Assembly (NCBI GenBank): GCA_022457155.1
Contig: JAJGOT010000356.1
Coordinates: forward strand, 1 to 64,000
DNA from: Cladopsammia gracilis
Lineage: Eukaryota; Cnidaria; Anthozoa; Scleractinia; Dendrophylliidae
DNA length: 64,000 bases
Direction: 5' to 3'
Below are positions 19,801-29,096 of this stretch, in pieces. The translations under genes and the position numbers were made by a program. The stretch's first letter is position 1; every line of letters starts with the position of its first letter. Under the pieces are notes generated by a model. It was given only the letters and a program-made list of their open reading frames with translations. It did no database searches and was not told where the DNA came from.

Positions 19801-22779
19801 GGTGTTCGGCATTTCGGACAGTGTAACATCGGATGATCGGCTTTGCAGACACGACAACGATGATGTTCGCTATAGGCTGCACTGTCCTGTTTGTCGCAAT
19901 CGCAAGTACCAGTGTAATTTCACGCTCTACATGCCTTTATACCGGGCTTGCTTGCCTGCTGATTTGAAGGTGTGGTATTTCCAGAATGCCAGGAATGCGG
20001 TTGCGAAACTTGCGCGATCTCGTTTTGCAGGGAAGAGTGAAGATGCGAATGGCGAAAAAAGGTTGTGGCCTGATCGTTGATAGCTTTGGAATCTTGCCAT
20101 TCCAAACGGCGCTGCTCCACTTGTTTTGCAACGAACTTATGAAAAGCCCGCACGCTGGACCATGAGTAACTAATGGATTTAATCATGAGTAATTCGAGGT
20201 GAACCAGGAACGCCTCCTTCAGCTGCGACTCGTACGTTTTTATCATGACTAAAAAGCCTGCTACAAACTCTGCAAGAGTTAACTTTTCATGCTCGCCTTG
20301 GACGCTGGGTACAAAGTCCTGAGACCAGTTGATGGATCTTTTAGTGCGTCGTTGTGAGGTTGGCTCTGTAACATCGTCGACGAAACCGTCACGCGTGTTT
20401 TCTTGGGGGCGTTCCTGAGGGCTCAGAGTAAGAACTTGCAACTCCAGTTCGAGCTTTTCTTCTGAAGCTGGACAAGTTGAATTTGCTGCTCAAAAGTGAG
20501 CGTGTTTCCTGAATCCACTGAAGAGATTGCCGGCGGCGAAGGGTCAGGAACCGTGGGTGATTTGGTTTTGGAGGACTTCTGCTTTCGCTGCTTTGTCTTT
20601 GTTATGTTGTCGGCGTCTTCCTCTAACTCTAGAGCCTCTGAGAACAACTAGTTTGAGGGAAAATCGTAGAGAAAATCCGGATTGTATGCTGGTTTGGGAG
20701 CGCGCTTTGGACGTGCACCAGCTGAGAGTGACATTACGAAAAGAGCTTGGAGTGACTAACGTGAATACAAGAGATTATGCGTCGCCTCCAGATCTAACGA
20801 AAGATGACTGGTGAGACTGTGCGCTCGTTTATGTAAGACATTCGACACCTCCGTAACTAGTTAATTAACGACCATTAATAAATGATTACTCAATCACCTC
20901 TATCAAAGAGACACCTCTATTAAGGGGACACTTCTCCTGGTCCTGATGGTGTCCCCTTAATGGAGGTCAACCTACCATACAATAGAACCACAAACTAGCT
21001 TATGATACAATGGTATTAATGATCACTCAGGTTCTACAAAAGCAGCTCTTGATATGCTAACAAAGTCATTGGCCTTAGAGCTGGGTCCTCATCAAGTAAG
21101 TGATATCATTCTTTGTAGCTAGTTTAGACAAGTCTTCGATGACCGAAATTATATTACCTAAAGGAATGATTAATGATTATCAAATACCATGTATATTTGA
21201 AGGAAATAAATACAACAACTACCACACTGATGGCTTTAATTTGTGCCATTTCCCTTGGTACAACTTGTTTCTCTTGAGGAGGATTTCCTTTTTTTATTGG
21301 GCACTAAAATCCATTGTTGTTTATTTGCTAATGCTTCAGAAAATTGCTCTGTTAAGTTACTTTCTAAATACAATTGCAGATTAGGGTAAATGCTGTGAAC
21401 CCTACTGTTGTGTTGACAGACATGGGAAGGTTAGGATGGTCAGATCCTGTTAAGGCAAAGCCGATGCTTGATCGAATACCTCTTGGAAGGTTTGCAGGTA
21501 AACTGTGAATCAAAATGATTTGTAGCAAATGCATTTTTAACTTTTACCAACCAAATTAAGGTTACATTGTACCTTCAGATTGAAAATTTATCAAAATTTT
21601 TTTTTTAAAGTTTACAAAATGAACTTTCATCCAAAAAAAAATATTGAAAAATAGTGAAAATTAACAGAGAAATGACGGTATAACTTTTGTGGGCAGAGTT
21701 TGTTTTTGAAGCGATATGTTTTTTTAAGTGCTGTTTTCTCAAAGTTAATTTTTCGCTTGTTGGAGACACTTTAAAGAGCTACAACTCAAAGGGAATTTGT
21801 TCGATTTTCCTCAAATTTGGACAGAAGCTAGGCTAAGATGTAATCAACAAAAAGATCTCGGTGAATTTCTTATTTCTGAAAACTTTTTCGTCAAGAGCCA
21901 TTTCTGTGCAATCATTCCAATTTTTTTCCCTTTTTCGAAAACATTCTGTAACTTTTCACTGCAATTGAATATGGGAAATCGCCGACACCCGAGAAAAAGG
22001 AAACGCGAGAACAAATCAAATTAGCAAAATACAATAATCGCTTTGAGTTATAGCGTTTTAAAGCTGATTCGGATGTTCTAATTTAGACGTCGTAAAAAAA
22101 TTCGACAATATTATTCACTTTATTACCAAATGGTTTCCATATTTAGATAGCCAGCTCTATAAGCTTTAATTTGATACCTGGGTTTAGGTATATTAAGTGT
22201 AATCTTAAGACGCTAGAGCTGTTATACTGGAGACACCCCTGAAGGTACACTGTAACCTTAATGATTCTGATTTAAATTTGGGCTTCCTTCCCCCCCCCCC
22301 CCAAAAAAAAAAAGAATAATAATAAATAAATAAATAAATAAATAAGTAAATAAAAATAAATCAGAGTTGGTCATTAATTTCGATGTTATCCCTTAAAATA
22401 TTTGAAAATGTGCATATGAAATAAATAATTTCATATGAACTATGAGAAAAAAAATTAAAGTGAAAGGGATCACCACAGTTACTCAGGAACTGAAGGAGTG
22501 GCAAATAGAACCTAGTCTGAAAAATAAATAATATCAGGCATGAGCAGGATTCGAGCCCCTGACCTTTGTGGCAGACTCTATTTGCGACTTCCTTAGTTGC
22601 CGCATAACTGCAAAGATCTCTTTCTCTTTTATTCCCCTAAAATATAATAATTTTTACTATTTGTCATTTAAACAGAGGTGGAAGAAGTTGTACATGCCAT
22701 TGTTTACCTCTTGAGTGACAAAGCTAGCATGATAACTGGAACAATCTTACCTGTTGATGGAGGATTTCTTGCACAATAG
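13863..22779 (+). CDS. DCXR: L-xylulose reductase (dicarbonyl/L-xylulose reductase), complete, 8 exons
   Basis: Exons: 13863-13914, 14138-14235, 14681-14835, 15379-15421, 15562-15661, 21031-21095, 21380-21497, 22676-22779. All have AG/GT borders and compatible phases; total 735 bases, 244 residues, the length of animal DCXR. The enzyme is a short-chain dehydrogenase that reduces L-xylulose (to xylitol) and dicarbonyls with NADPH. Visible motifs: dinucleotide-binding TGAGKGIG (13-20), NNAG (82-85), and the catalytic Asn107, Ser136, Tyr149 and Lys153 at the numbering known for the human enzyme. The C-terminal part reads [11 protein letters not shown] and ends [10 protein letters not shown]. Tyr149 ends exon 5 and Lys153 lies in exon 6; the 5.4-kb intron between holds a minisatellite and a complete retroelement. 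Intron 7 holds a MITE. Exon 2 uses the donor GTGCTG. Confidence 0.95.
14378..14427. repeat. C-rich (CCCCGC)n microsatellite in DCXR intron 2
   Basis: Tandem CCCCCG/CCCCCA units form a pure C/G tract. The complementary G-rich strand could form quadruplexes. Confidence 0.8.
14892..15134 (+). repeat. 82-bp tandem repeat, three copies, in DCXR intron 3
   Basis: Three head-to-tail copies, each starting near GAGATGCCCAGAATTAGATT (14892, 14974, 15056) and ending GGTCAGAGCTTTA. The following sequence to about 15330 (ATGGGATTCTAGTCCATCAC and so on) looks like the body of a dispersed cnidarian repeat of which the tandem units are the amplified head. Confidence 0.7.
15905..16520 (+). repeat. 87-bp minisatellite in DCXR intron 5, left part
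   Basis: About seven copies with an exact 87-base period (ATCAAAG recurs at 16004, 16091 and 16178), containing GACACCTCTNTTAAGGNGAC and TCTCCTGGTC. Because 87 is divisible by three, the array stays open in one frame and mimics a 272-codon repetitive protein. The array resumes at 20889-20975 on the far side of the Ngaro-type element. Confidence 0.85.
16519..16925 (-). repeat. B2, A2 and B1 split direct repeats (3' end of Ngaro-type element)
   Basis: 16519-16614 and 16831-16925 are direct copies (ACCCACGTTACCAAGACGAC through AATAAACCAAGA). 16703-16831 is a direct copy of 20768-20896 (GATCTAACGAAAGATGACTG through ATTACTCAATCA). The few differences between copies show some age. Confidence 0.85.
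16986..17909 (-). CDS. Tyrosine recombinase of Ngaro-type element
   Basis: 307 codons, uninterrupted. An N-terminal helical SAM-like region ([20 protein letters not shown]) precedes the catalytic domain. Catalytic motifs seen: [11 protein letters not shown] (His-x-x-Arg), and a C-terminal Tyr within DAYLVYLEL. The box FLHKSNLVL corresponds to the position where relatives, as I recall them, carry the first catalytic Arg before Lys-Ser-Asn; here it is His, which may inactivate the enzyme. It would join the circular cDNA to the chromosome in place of an integrase. Last of the element's coding regions, followed at once by B1. Confidence 0.8.
   Translation of the reverse strand: MTQKNIAAHIRSYRTFCELRALQSFPISVKSISLYVAYLVAQKRAYGTVLNHISSLKHAHQLAGSELTWSSDYRFQLLLRGAKRFLGGAVSRKSAMTPSILHAAFQLFNFSLPLHAAMWALFLVAFFTFLHKSNLVLDNPRHISPKVITWAHLVFTSSGANIHVSATKTIQCQQRSLILPIPVIPGSRLCPISALRRHIALNPGPVSAPLFSVSSGSGLVPITYKQFCAFLSRVVSKLNLDPSLYSPHSFRRGGETFAFNCHIPSEIIKLQGDWKSDAYLVYLELSQTQKQQAAKAMALQLQSLFPV
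18044..19784 (-). pseudogene. Reverse transcriptase-RNase H of Ngaro-type element, frameshifted
   Basis: First half (to 19023, in the same frame as gag) shows [20 protein letters not shown] and [16 protein letters not shown]. The frame breaks near 19066-19080, just before the catalytic box, and continues at 19066-18044 with [13 protein letters not shown] (YLDD active site), [13 protein letters not shown] (thumb), then RNase H segments ([52 protein letters not shown]). All RNase H acidic positions appear kept. Domain order and the RNase H link fit DIRS/Ngaro pol. One frameshift separates otherwise intact halves. Confidence 0.8.
19785..20441 (-). pseudogene. Gag-like protein of Ngaro-type element
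   Basis: From ATG 20441 the frame runs 173 codons ([12 protein letters not shown] near the start, then [18 protein letters not shown]) to a TGA at 19922-19920. The same frame then continues with [20 protein letters not shown] and [12 protein letters not shown], a Cys/His zinc-knuckle-like cluster, to a stop at 19787-19785. The pol frame follows in phase. The 19920 stop therefore probably truncates gag just before its nucleic-acid-binding end. Coding may extend upstream of 20441. Confidence 0.6.
20768..20896 (-). repeat. A1 split repeat (5' end of Ngaro-type element)
   Basis: Direct copy of 16703-16831 with a few substitutions. It marks the upstream end of the element; minisatellite sequence resumes immediately after. 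Confidence 0.85.
20889..20975 (+). repeat. 87-bp minisatellite, right remnant
   Basis: AATCACCTCTATCAAAGAGA and the following TCTCCTGGTCC match the array at 15905-16520, so array and remnant were one block before the retroelement inserted. Confidence 0.75.
21560..22257. mobile_element. TTAA-flanked MITE in DCXR intron 7
   Basis: TTAA at 21556-21559 and 22258-22261 flanks terminal inverted repeats GGTTACATTGTACCTTCAG / CTGAAGGTACACTGTAACC. A TTAA target suggests a piggyBac-type parent. No transposase. A second copy, lacking its left end, occupies 63244-63937. Confidence 0.75.
22313..22357. repeat. (AAAT)n microsatellite
   Basis: AATAAATAAATAAATAAATA run beside a poly-C/poly-A tract at 22290-22312. 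Confidence 0.8.
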
Positions 22780-24905
22780 TAAATTTTCAACCTTTCTCTT
22801 TGTGATCTTTCATGTAAATGGTACAAATTACTGATCAAATGGTATATTCTTCAAGCCAGATAAGTATACATGTATTGAGTCTATTGTACAGTTTACTGTG
22901 ACCTTTGGTACATGTTCTTTCAGATACCCCCCCCCCCCCCCCCAGCAAAAACTGGGGGTGAGATCGATGCCCCCAGTTTTTGTGCTCGACAAACTAAGCT
23001 GGGAAAAAGGTACTGCTTGTAGTCTAGTCTAGGTGCAGGTTATCTGCTGGTATCACTTATTGCTAGATAAAGACATCTTTTAAAGTGTCTATGAAATGTA
23101 ATTTATTTTTTGATATATGGAAAGTTTCACCTTTTTAGACCTTGGAATAAAAGGTTTGAAGTGTTAGAGATGATGCAAAACTCTTTTTTTATGGTCTCAA
23201 AGTAAGGTTGGTGGTGCTAAAAGTGGCTCCAATTTGTGCGCGGCCAAAACTAGTGTCATATTACACTGTGACGTAAATAGGTGTGCAAACTGCTGCGGGA
23301 GACATAGAGCTGACAAGAGATGTCGCTAGAGTTGGACAATTTTATGTGGCAAGCAGCCTCAAACATATGAGATATTAGAATTCTTAGATTGCAGAGGGTG
23401 TAACAAAGCTTTATTTTGCTCAAGAGGAAAATAGGCCAGCAAAATACACGAAATTTGTTCGCCGACATCAGAAAGGGTATGTCGAGGGATGCTGTTTTCA
23501 ATTAAAGCCTTTATTGTTAAGGTTCATATTATTTAAAAAAAGACATTCTGGCTGGCGAGGCCATTTAATCAAGCATAATTTTCCAATCTGTCACATTCCC
23601 AGTCAGGTGTGGGTCGCTAGTGTTCAACCAAAAATGAACCACGCGGTTGATTTTCCATAATGTTTATTTCCATCTACGTGATCATTCAATTGGTGAAAAC
23701 TACAGAATAAAGGTTACAAATTTGGTTAAATGACGTAAAAATATATACTTATGAACATGAGAAAATGCAACAATGACAATGAACCGATCAAAACTTACAT
23801 CTGATGTGTGACTCCGAGGATGAAGCGAGCAGAGGGTTAGAAATTAAAAAATACTAGGTATCTGAAGTGATGATAATTGAGACTAAAAAAGGATTTTGAA
23901 GTGTACTTAAAAAGGGAAACTTAATATGCATTCCGCACATAGTAAAAAGGTAACACAAGGATAAAACAAAATATAGAATATAATGTCACGTTAACGTGAT
24001 GACGTCACACAATCCATATCCTGTTTAGAAGTTCCTTCAAGCCTCAGCTTGACTGGAGAGCCATCAAAGTCAGTGAGACCTACAAAAATATACTGACTTG
24101 ACCGGCACTGACTGGCGAGTAATATAAATGTTTATATGGTATTCTGAATTATAAAATTCAAAGTGGAGCGATGCAAGTGTTCACTAGCTGGCTTTTATTC
24201 TATGGAACATGTATCAAAACCATATAGATCTACAAATGCGTAAGACTATTTGTAACAAAATACATTGCTGAATCATTGCGTGTTCGATCAGATCAATTTT
24301 TATACAATTAAATATAAATCAGACATATAAATGTAAACACTAAAACACAATACTTTGAACTCACTTACAAGCTGCCAAGCGGTTAAAATTTCCAGAAACA
24401 TTCAATCGCTGGCAAGACACTGAACTAAGAAGCTTAACTATTACGTACATACTTGAGTTCAAACATTTTGAATAAATAAATATGCTATCAAGGCGCCTTG
24501 CCGCTATAAATACACCATTCACATTCAATTCAGCGAGCCGCCTGAAAAACACCACCTCGGATATGCATAACATATCAGTATAATTTAGAAACTTTCAACT
24601 AGCAAGCCGCCAAGCAGCTAAGACATATATCCTTCGCATTGAAAAAAGAACTTTAAGTGGAAGGGCGAACTGCCAAACTGATAACATAAGCTCATAACCT
24701 CCACGCGTGATCAATAAACTTCAGAATCGCTAATATCTGTAATATATCTCCTCTATTTGCAATATTTGTTTCTGTATTTAAGTGGCGTGCCTGTGAAATA
24801 GCTTGATAGCTACCGGTAAGTGCTCGTCCACTATAAACAACATTTATTTGTATTTTTTTATTTGTTTGTACTACAAATATATCGCTAACGTTCAATAAAT
24901 GCTAG
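22780..24905. other. Downstream of DCXR; no gene recognised
   Basis: The DCXR 3' UTR probably occupies the first part. A C-homopolymer lies at about 22927-22942. 24360-24900 has loosely repeated phrases (AAGCTGCCAAGCGG, AAGCCGCCAAGCAG), suggesting an old repeat. No coding feature is supported. Confidence 0.4.
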
Positions 24906-25330
24906 TGTAACGTTTGGTTAGTTTAATCGTCTTCAAGTCGCATAACAAGAACGGCAATGATTTACAACGACTACAGTATGGCCAACTTTCTACTCCGATA
25001 ATAACAACACATGTTCTCTCTCTAACCCCGAAGTACTGGGGCGAACCTAATCTAGAATATGTCTCCATAACATTACACTAGTCACTGAGCCACTATAAAG
25101 AAATAACAAAAAAGCCTCTGCAATCAATAAGCTTTCAACTCAACTGGTCATCCACTGAGATGCTGTGCTACTAAAATGTATACCTTTCACGTTCAATAAT
25201 CTAAATCAAAGTCCATCTTCTTCATGTTCACTTTCTTTGCTCAAGCGGCACAGTCAGCTCACCTTGCTATGGCAAAACTATGGTAGACATGATCATTTCA
25301 TTTGATCAAGAGTGATCCGAAACTGATCCT
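24906..25330 (-). repeat. 3' LTR
   Basis: About 425 bases, matching 28083-28517 almost throughout (TTTAATCGTCTTCAAGTCGC near one end, GAGTGATCCGAAACTGATCC at the other). The lengths differ by ~10 bases through small indels. Confidence 0.85.
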
Positions 25331-26446
25331 GACTGATCATGACTAGTTACCTCTGCATTCTCCATTGGTGCTGGACCCGTGGTAAGAGCCTCCGGTGACT
25401 CCATCGCGACATGTTCTACATCTTCACCTGAATCGTCTCCAGCGTACAGACTAGCAGGTTGACTTCCAGCCTCATCAATATCATCCAATGTTGGCTCAAG
25501 CTGAGCAGGCCTCACACGGTACGGTTTAATGTGATTGAAATGCACAATCAATCTTGTCCTCTGTCTCTCCCTTGCAGGAGCTGCTTATTCACAATGTATT
25601 CTGTAAGTGACATCCGATATGACCTTGATTATTCGCCAAGGTCCGGACCAGGGACAGTGGAACTTCCGGCACATCCACCTGGGGACAGCTTTCTCCTCCA
25701 GCCACACCAGGTCACCTACTTGATAAGATCTGGGACTTACCTTGCAACGTGCATCATACACATCCTTCTGGTGACGGAGAATTTTCTTCCACCCGTTCCC
25801 GTACTTCCTTAAGGATTTCATGCTGCTTCTTGACGAACGACGGGTGATCAGGAGGTCATTTCAATGGAGGTTAGTCGTTCATTGCGTCAATAGGCAACCT
25901 CAGTTCCCTGCCAAACATAAGCATACTTGGAGAGAACCCTGTTGTTTCATGTGATGATGCCCGCAATGCCAGAAGGACCTTAGGAAGGAACTGATCCCAT
26001 TCTTTATGTTCATCAGCAATCTTAACAATGATGCTGGTAACTGTCTGGATGAGCCTTGCAGCCCCCCCCCCCCCCCCACCCCCCATCGCACTGAGGGTGG
26101 TAGGGTGTTGTTCTCTGTTTGACTGACTCAATTGAGCTGCATAACCCGCAGAATGTCCAAGACTTAAAATTACTACCCTGGTTACGAAGCACTTCACGAG
26201 GACAACCGAAACGACACACAAAGTTGTCCATAACAGCTTGTGCGATGGTCTCAGTTACTTGGTTAGGTAAAGCATATGCTTCAGGCCACTTTGTATACAT
26301 GTCCACCACAACAGCAACAAACTTGTTTCCTCTGTTGGTTATATAGAAGTGAACTGGGACTGACCCGTTACCAACTAAGGATAGAGTACTGGGCACTGCA
26401 ACTGGGAACCTTTCAAAGAATTTGTCCATGGGTTCTAGTACTCTCT
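25331..26446 (-). pseudogene. Integrase and C-terminal region of gypsy-type element
   Basis: Integrase core in pieces: FVAVVVDMYTKWPEAYALP holds the first catalytic Asp. The second box reads REVLRNQGSNFKS where relatives have an Asp (D-Q-G), so a catalytic Asp is Asn here. A C-homopolymer at 26059-26087 interrupts the frame. HETTGFSPSMLMFGRELRLP then follows in another frame, and a third gives VGDLVWLEEKAVPRW and SGPWRIIKVISDVTYRI (the GPY/F-type C-terminal domain). The last stretch, 25551-25331, is acidic. At least two frame changes. Confidence 0.75.
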
Positions 26447-27148
26447 GAATTCCATTCAGATTTGTCGCTTTAACCTGGCAATTGAGATCAACTCTCCTGT
26501 CTGGTTGTATAGTTCTGTGACAGTTTCCACTAAAGAGACCCTGTGCCCCTCCCAACTTGATTCATCTTGCAGCTTCACCTGGGCATTTCCAGTATGAAGA
26601 GTTCCGCTGCCAAAGTTGACAACACACCCATTGTCCCTTAAAAAGTCCACCCCGATTAGGGTACTCTGCTTGAGGTTGTCACAGATATAGAACAGCTGTT
26701 TAGCTCTTACACCCTCAAGAGTCACATCCAGTTCCACAGTTCCCAGGGTGTCTAGTTGTGAATCCTCAGCACCCACAACCTTGGATTCAACCTTCCCCAG
26801 CTATAGGGTCTCACCTACACCAATAAGCTTGAACACTTCATTACTCAAAAGACAAATCAGACTACCACTGCAGTCCAATACTGCACTCACAGGGGTCCCT
26901 TTGATCTCGCAATCAACTAACAACGCCTTAGGTTGGATGGAACTAATTTGTATCACAGGCACTTGGTTTCTGGGCGGGGAGTGACTCACATTTACGATCT
27001 GTCCCCCACCCTGCAGAAGTTTTCCTGCACCTTCACCATCACCGGCTTGTCTGAACTGGGGAGACCTGTAGTTTCCTTGAACACCGCTCGAAGGAATAGC
27101 ATTAACCACTGCTTCAGCTGCTGTGTTTGCTATAGCTGATGCAATCAT
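26447..27148 (-). pseudogene. Aspartic protease of gypsy-type element
   Basis: The active-site box reads VSAVLDCSGSLICLLS; the Thr of the usual Asp-Thr/Ser-Gly triad is Cys followed by an extra Ser, so activity is doubtful. A stop at 26801 precedes a second segment with TLIGVDFLRDNGCVVNF, the protease C-terminal motif. The coding that should lead on to reverse transcriptase is missing. Confidence 0.65.
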
Positions 27149-28079
27149 AGTTGAAAGCTCCGGGCCCAGCCGGGTAAGTGTGGTTTTTGCATTGGGTAAG
27201 CCTCTTCTCCACAGGTTGACACTTCATTCACGACCCTTTCTTTCATTCTAATTGCTCTAAGTTCCAAGGCTTCAAGCTCCAAGGCTTCAGACAGGGCTTT
27301 ATCTAATGTCGAGGGTTTAGAATGGATCACGTCTTCTGCAAGTGACGCCCCGAGTGCATCAGTAAAATGATCTATACAAGCTTGCTCCAAGCTAGCTGGG
27401 CTCAAGGTCGTGTAAGCCTCCCCACATAGGTGTTTAATATCAATGCTTAAATCTAGCAAAGTTTCTCCCACCTTCCTTCATTGGGCCTTTAGTGTGGCTT
27501 TGGCAGCTTCTGGTAGCTGGTGCATACCAATTTTTTTGGCTTAGAGCCTCGACCATGCTGTCGTAAGAACTCTTGTCGCTCAATGAGAGCTGGGACATCA
27601 CCACCCGTGCTCTGTCTTTCACGCTCACTATCAACTGGTTTGCTTTCTCCTCATCACTCCAGCTGTTCATCCTCGCACAAGCTTCAAACTGGTCTATAAA
27701 TGCCTGGAAGTCTGTGTCATTACCACTACCTAAAAACTTTACAGGTTTCACCCTCGTCAGAGTCACCGACTGCCCCTTAAAAACATGCTGCTTGCCTTCC
27801 TTCTCCGATACCTTCTCCAAAGCTCTCTTCGCAGCTTCTTTAGTGTCGCCCCTTTCACTGACTAGCTCTGACTCCGTAATTTCCTTCCATTCGCCAATCT
27901 GGCAGAGGACTTGCTTGTGTTCTTTCTCCTGGGTTTGAAGGCTCTCCTGGCAAAGTCGCAATTCTTCGCGAGTTGATTTCAAGGTTACCTTCATCTGCTT
28001 CAACTGCGTGGTTAGCCATTCGATAACGTCTTCCAGAATTTCCAGGCCATTTTCATTGGCAGCATCCCACCGCTGCCAC
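27149..28079 (-). pseudogene. Gag of gypsy-type element, frameshifted
   Basis: The region starting near 28079 reads as a charged coiled coil (LKQMKVTLKSTREELRLCQE), then the capsid-like part VKPVKFLGSGNDTDFQAFID and SWSDEEKANQLIVSVKDRA. The frame shifts around 27470 and continues as ASLEQACIDHFTDAL and ALELEALELRAIRMKE. No zinc knuckle is seen. The coiled-coil N-terminus with a capsid core matches gag of cnidarian gypsy-type elements. Confidence 0.6.
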
Positions 28080-28082
28080 CAG

Positions 28083-28517
28083 TGTAACATTTGGTTAGTT
28101 TAATCGTCTTCAAGTCGCATAACAAGAACGGCAACGATTTACAACGACTACAATATTGCCGACTTTCTACTCCGATAACAACAACACATGTTCTCTCTCT
28201 CTAACCCCCGAAGTCCTGGGGCGAACCTAATCTAGAATAATTATGTCACCATAACAATGTTACACTAGTCACTGAGCCACTATAAAGAAATAACAAAAAA
28301 GCCTCTGCAATCAATAAGCTTTCAACTCAACTGGTCAACCACTGAGACGCTGTGCTACTAAAATGTATACCTTTCACGTTCAATAATCTAAATCAAAGTC
28401 CATCTTCTTCATGTTCACTTTCTTCGCTCAAGCGGCACAGTCAGTTCGCCTTGCTATGGCAAAACTATAGTGGACATGTCCATTTAATTTGATCGAGAGT
28501 GATCCGAAACTGATCCT
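28083..28517 (-). repeat. 5' LTR
   Basis: Direct copy of 24906-25330. On the minus strand it precedes the coding part. Confidence 0.85.
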
Positions 28518-29096
28518 CTTAACCTTCAGAGCACTGTAAAGAAACATATTTGGCGTTGTCTGACATTTGTACAGCCAAAAACGTTGGCAAAATGACCATC
28601 AAGCTAATGGATTCCAAGGGAATTATAGCATAAACAAACCAATGTGTCAACCTATCTACGTAATTTACGTCATCACTCACTCCCACTCTCCCCAGGCTCT
28701 CCAAAAATTGGAGCTTCTTCTCAACCGAAGTGACACATTTTTGAGTGGCTAAAAAACGATTTTCTTTCTTTTCCTTGGGAAATGATTATTATTTTCATTC
28801 TTTGGACATAATAAACTACTGAAAAACAAAGAAAAAAAATTACATTTCATAGGCACTTTAAGTACACCTATGTGTATGTAGTACATAGTCTGGGATCTTA
28901 AATTTACCAAAGAATGAAATATGTTAAAAAGACAAATTAAAGTTTTACAAACTACATTGTATAACTTCATTGAAAGGTTTTAATTTTGTTTCAAATTTAT
29001 CAAATTTTATACAGAGTTGTCAGGGTCAACACCCTTTTTTGTTAAATAATAAATGGAAACAAAACATTCATTTATTTGTTGCATTGATTGCAATGA

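Larger units (their letters stand above)
16519..20896 (-). mobile_element. Ngaro-type tyrosine-recombinase retrotransposon, near full length
   Basis: On the minus strand the order is A1 repeat (20896-20768), gag-like region, reverse transcriptase/RNase H, tyrosine recombinase, then B1 (16925-16831), A2 (16831-16703) and B2 (16614-16519). This A1-coding-B1A2B2 pattern of split direct repeats is diagnostic of Ngaro/PAT-like members of the DIRS order. Such elements integrate through a circular intermediate by recombinase, so no target duplication is expected; only ATCA is shared at the ends. The insertion splits the 87-bp minisatellite of DCXR intron 5 and lies antisense to the gene. The pol part is broken by a frameshift and gag by stops, so it is probably dead, though the recombinase frame is intact. 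Confidence 0.85.
24906..28517 (-). mobile_element. LTR retrotransposon (Ty3/gypsy type), internally deleted
   Basis: Long terminal repeats at 24906-25330 and 28083-28517 enclose ~2.75 kb coding, on the minus strand, for gag, aspartic protease and the integrase core and C-terminus. Reverse transcriptase and RNase H are absent: protease coding runs straight into integrase coding near 26446-26480. A primer-binding-type sequence TGGTGGCAGCGGTGGGAT lies just inside the 5' LTR. No target duplication is seen at the ends. The element cannot move by itself. Confidence 0.8.

Noticed and set aside
19757..20080. + strand 107-codon frame with several Cys
   Set aside because: Shadow of the minus-strand gag zinc-knuckle region of the Ngaro-type element.
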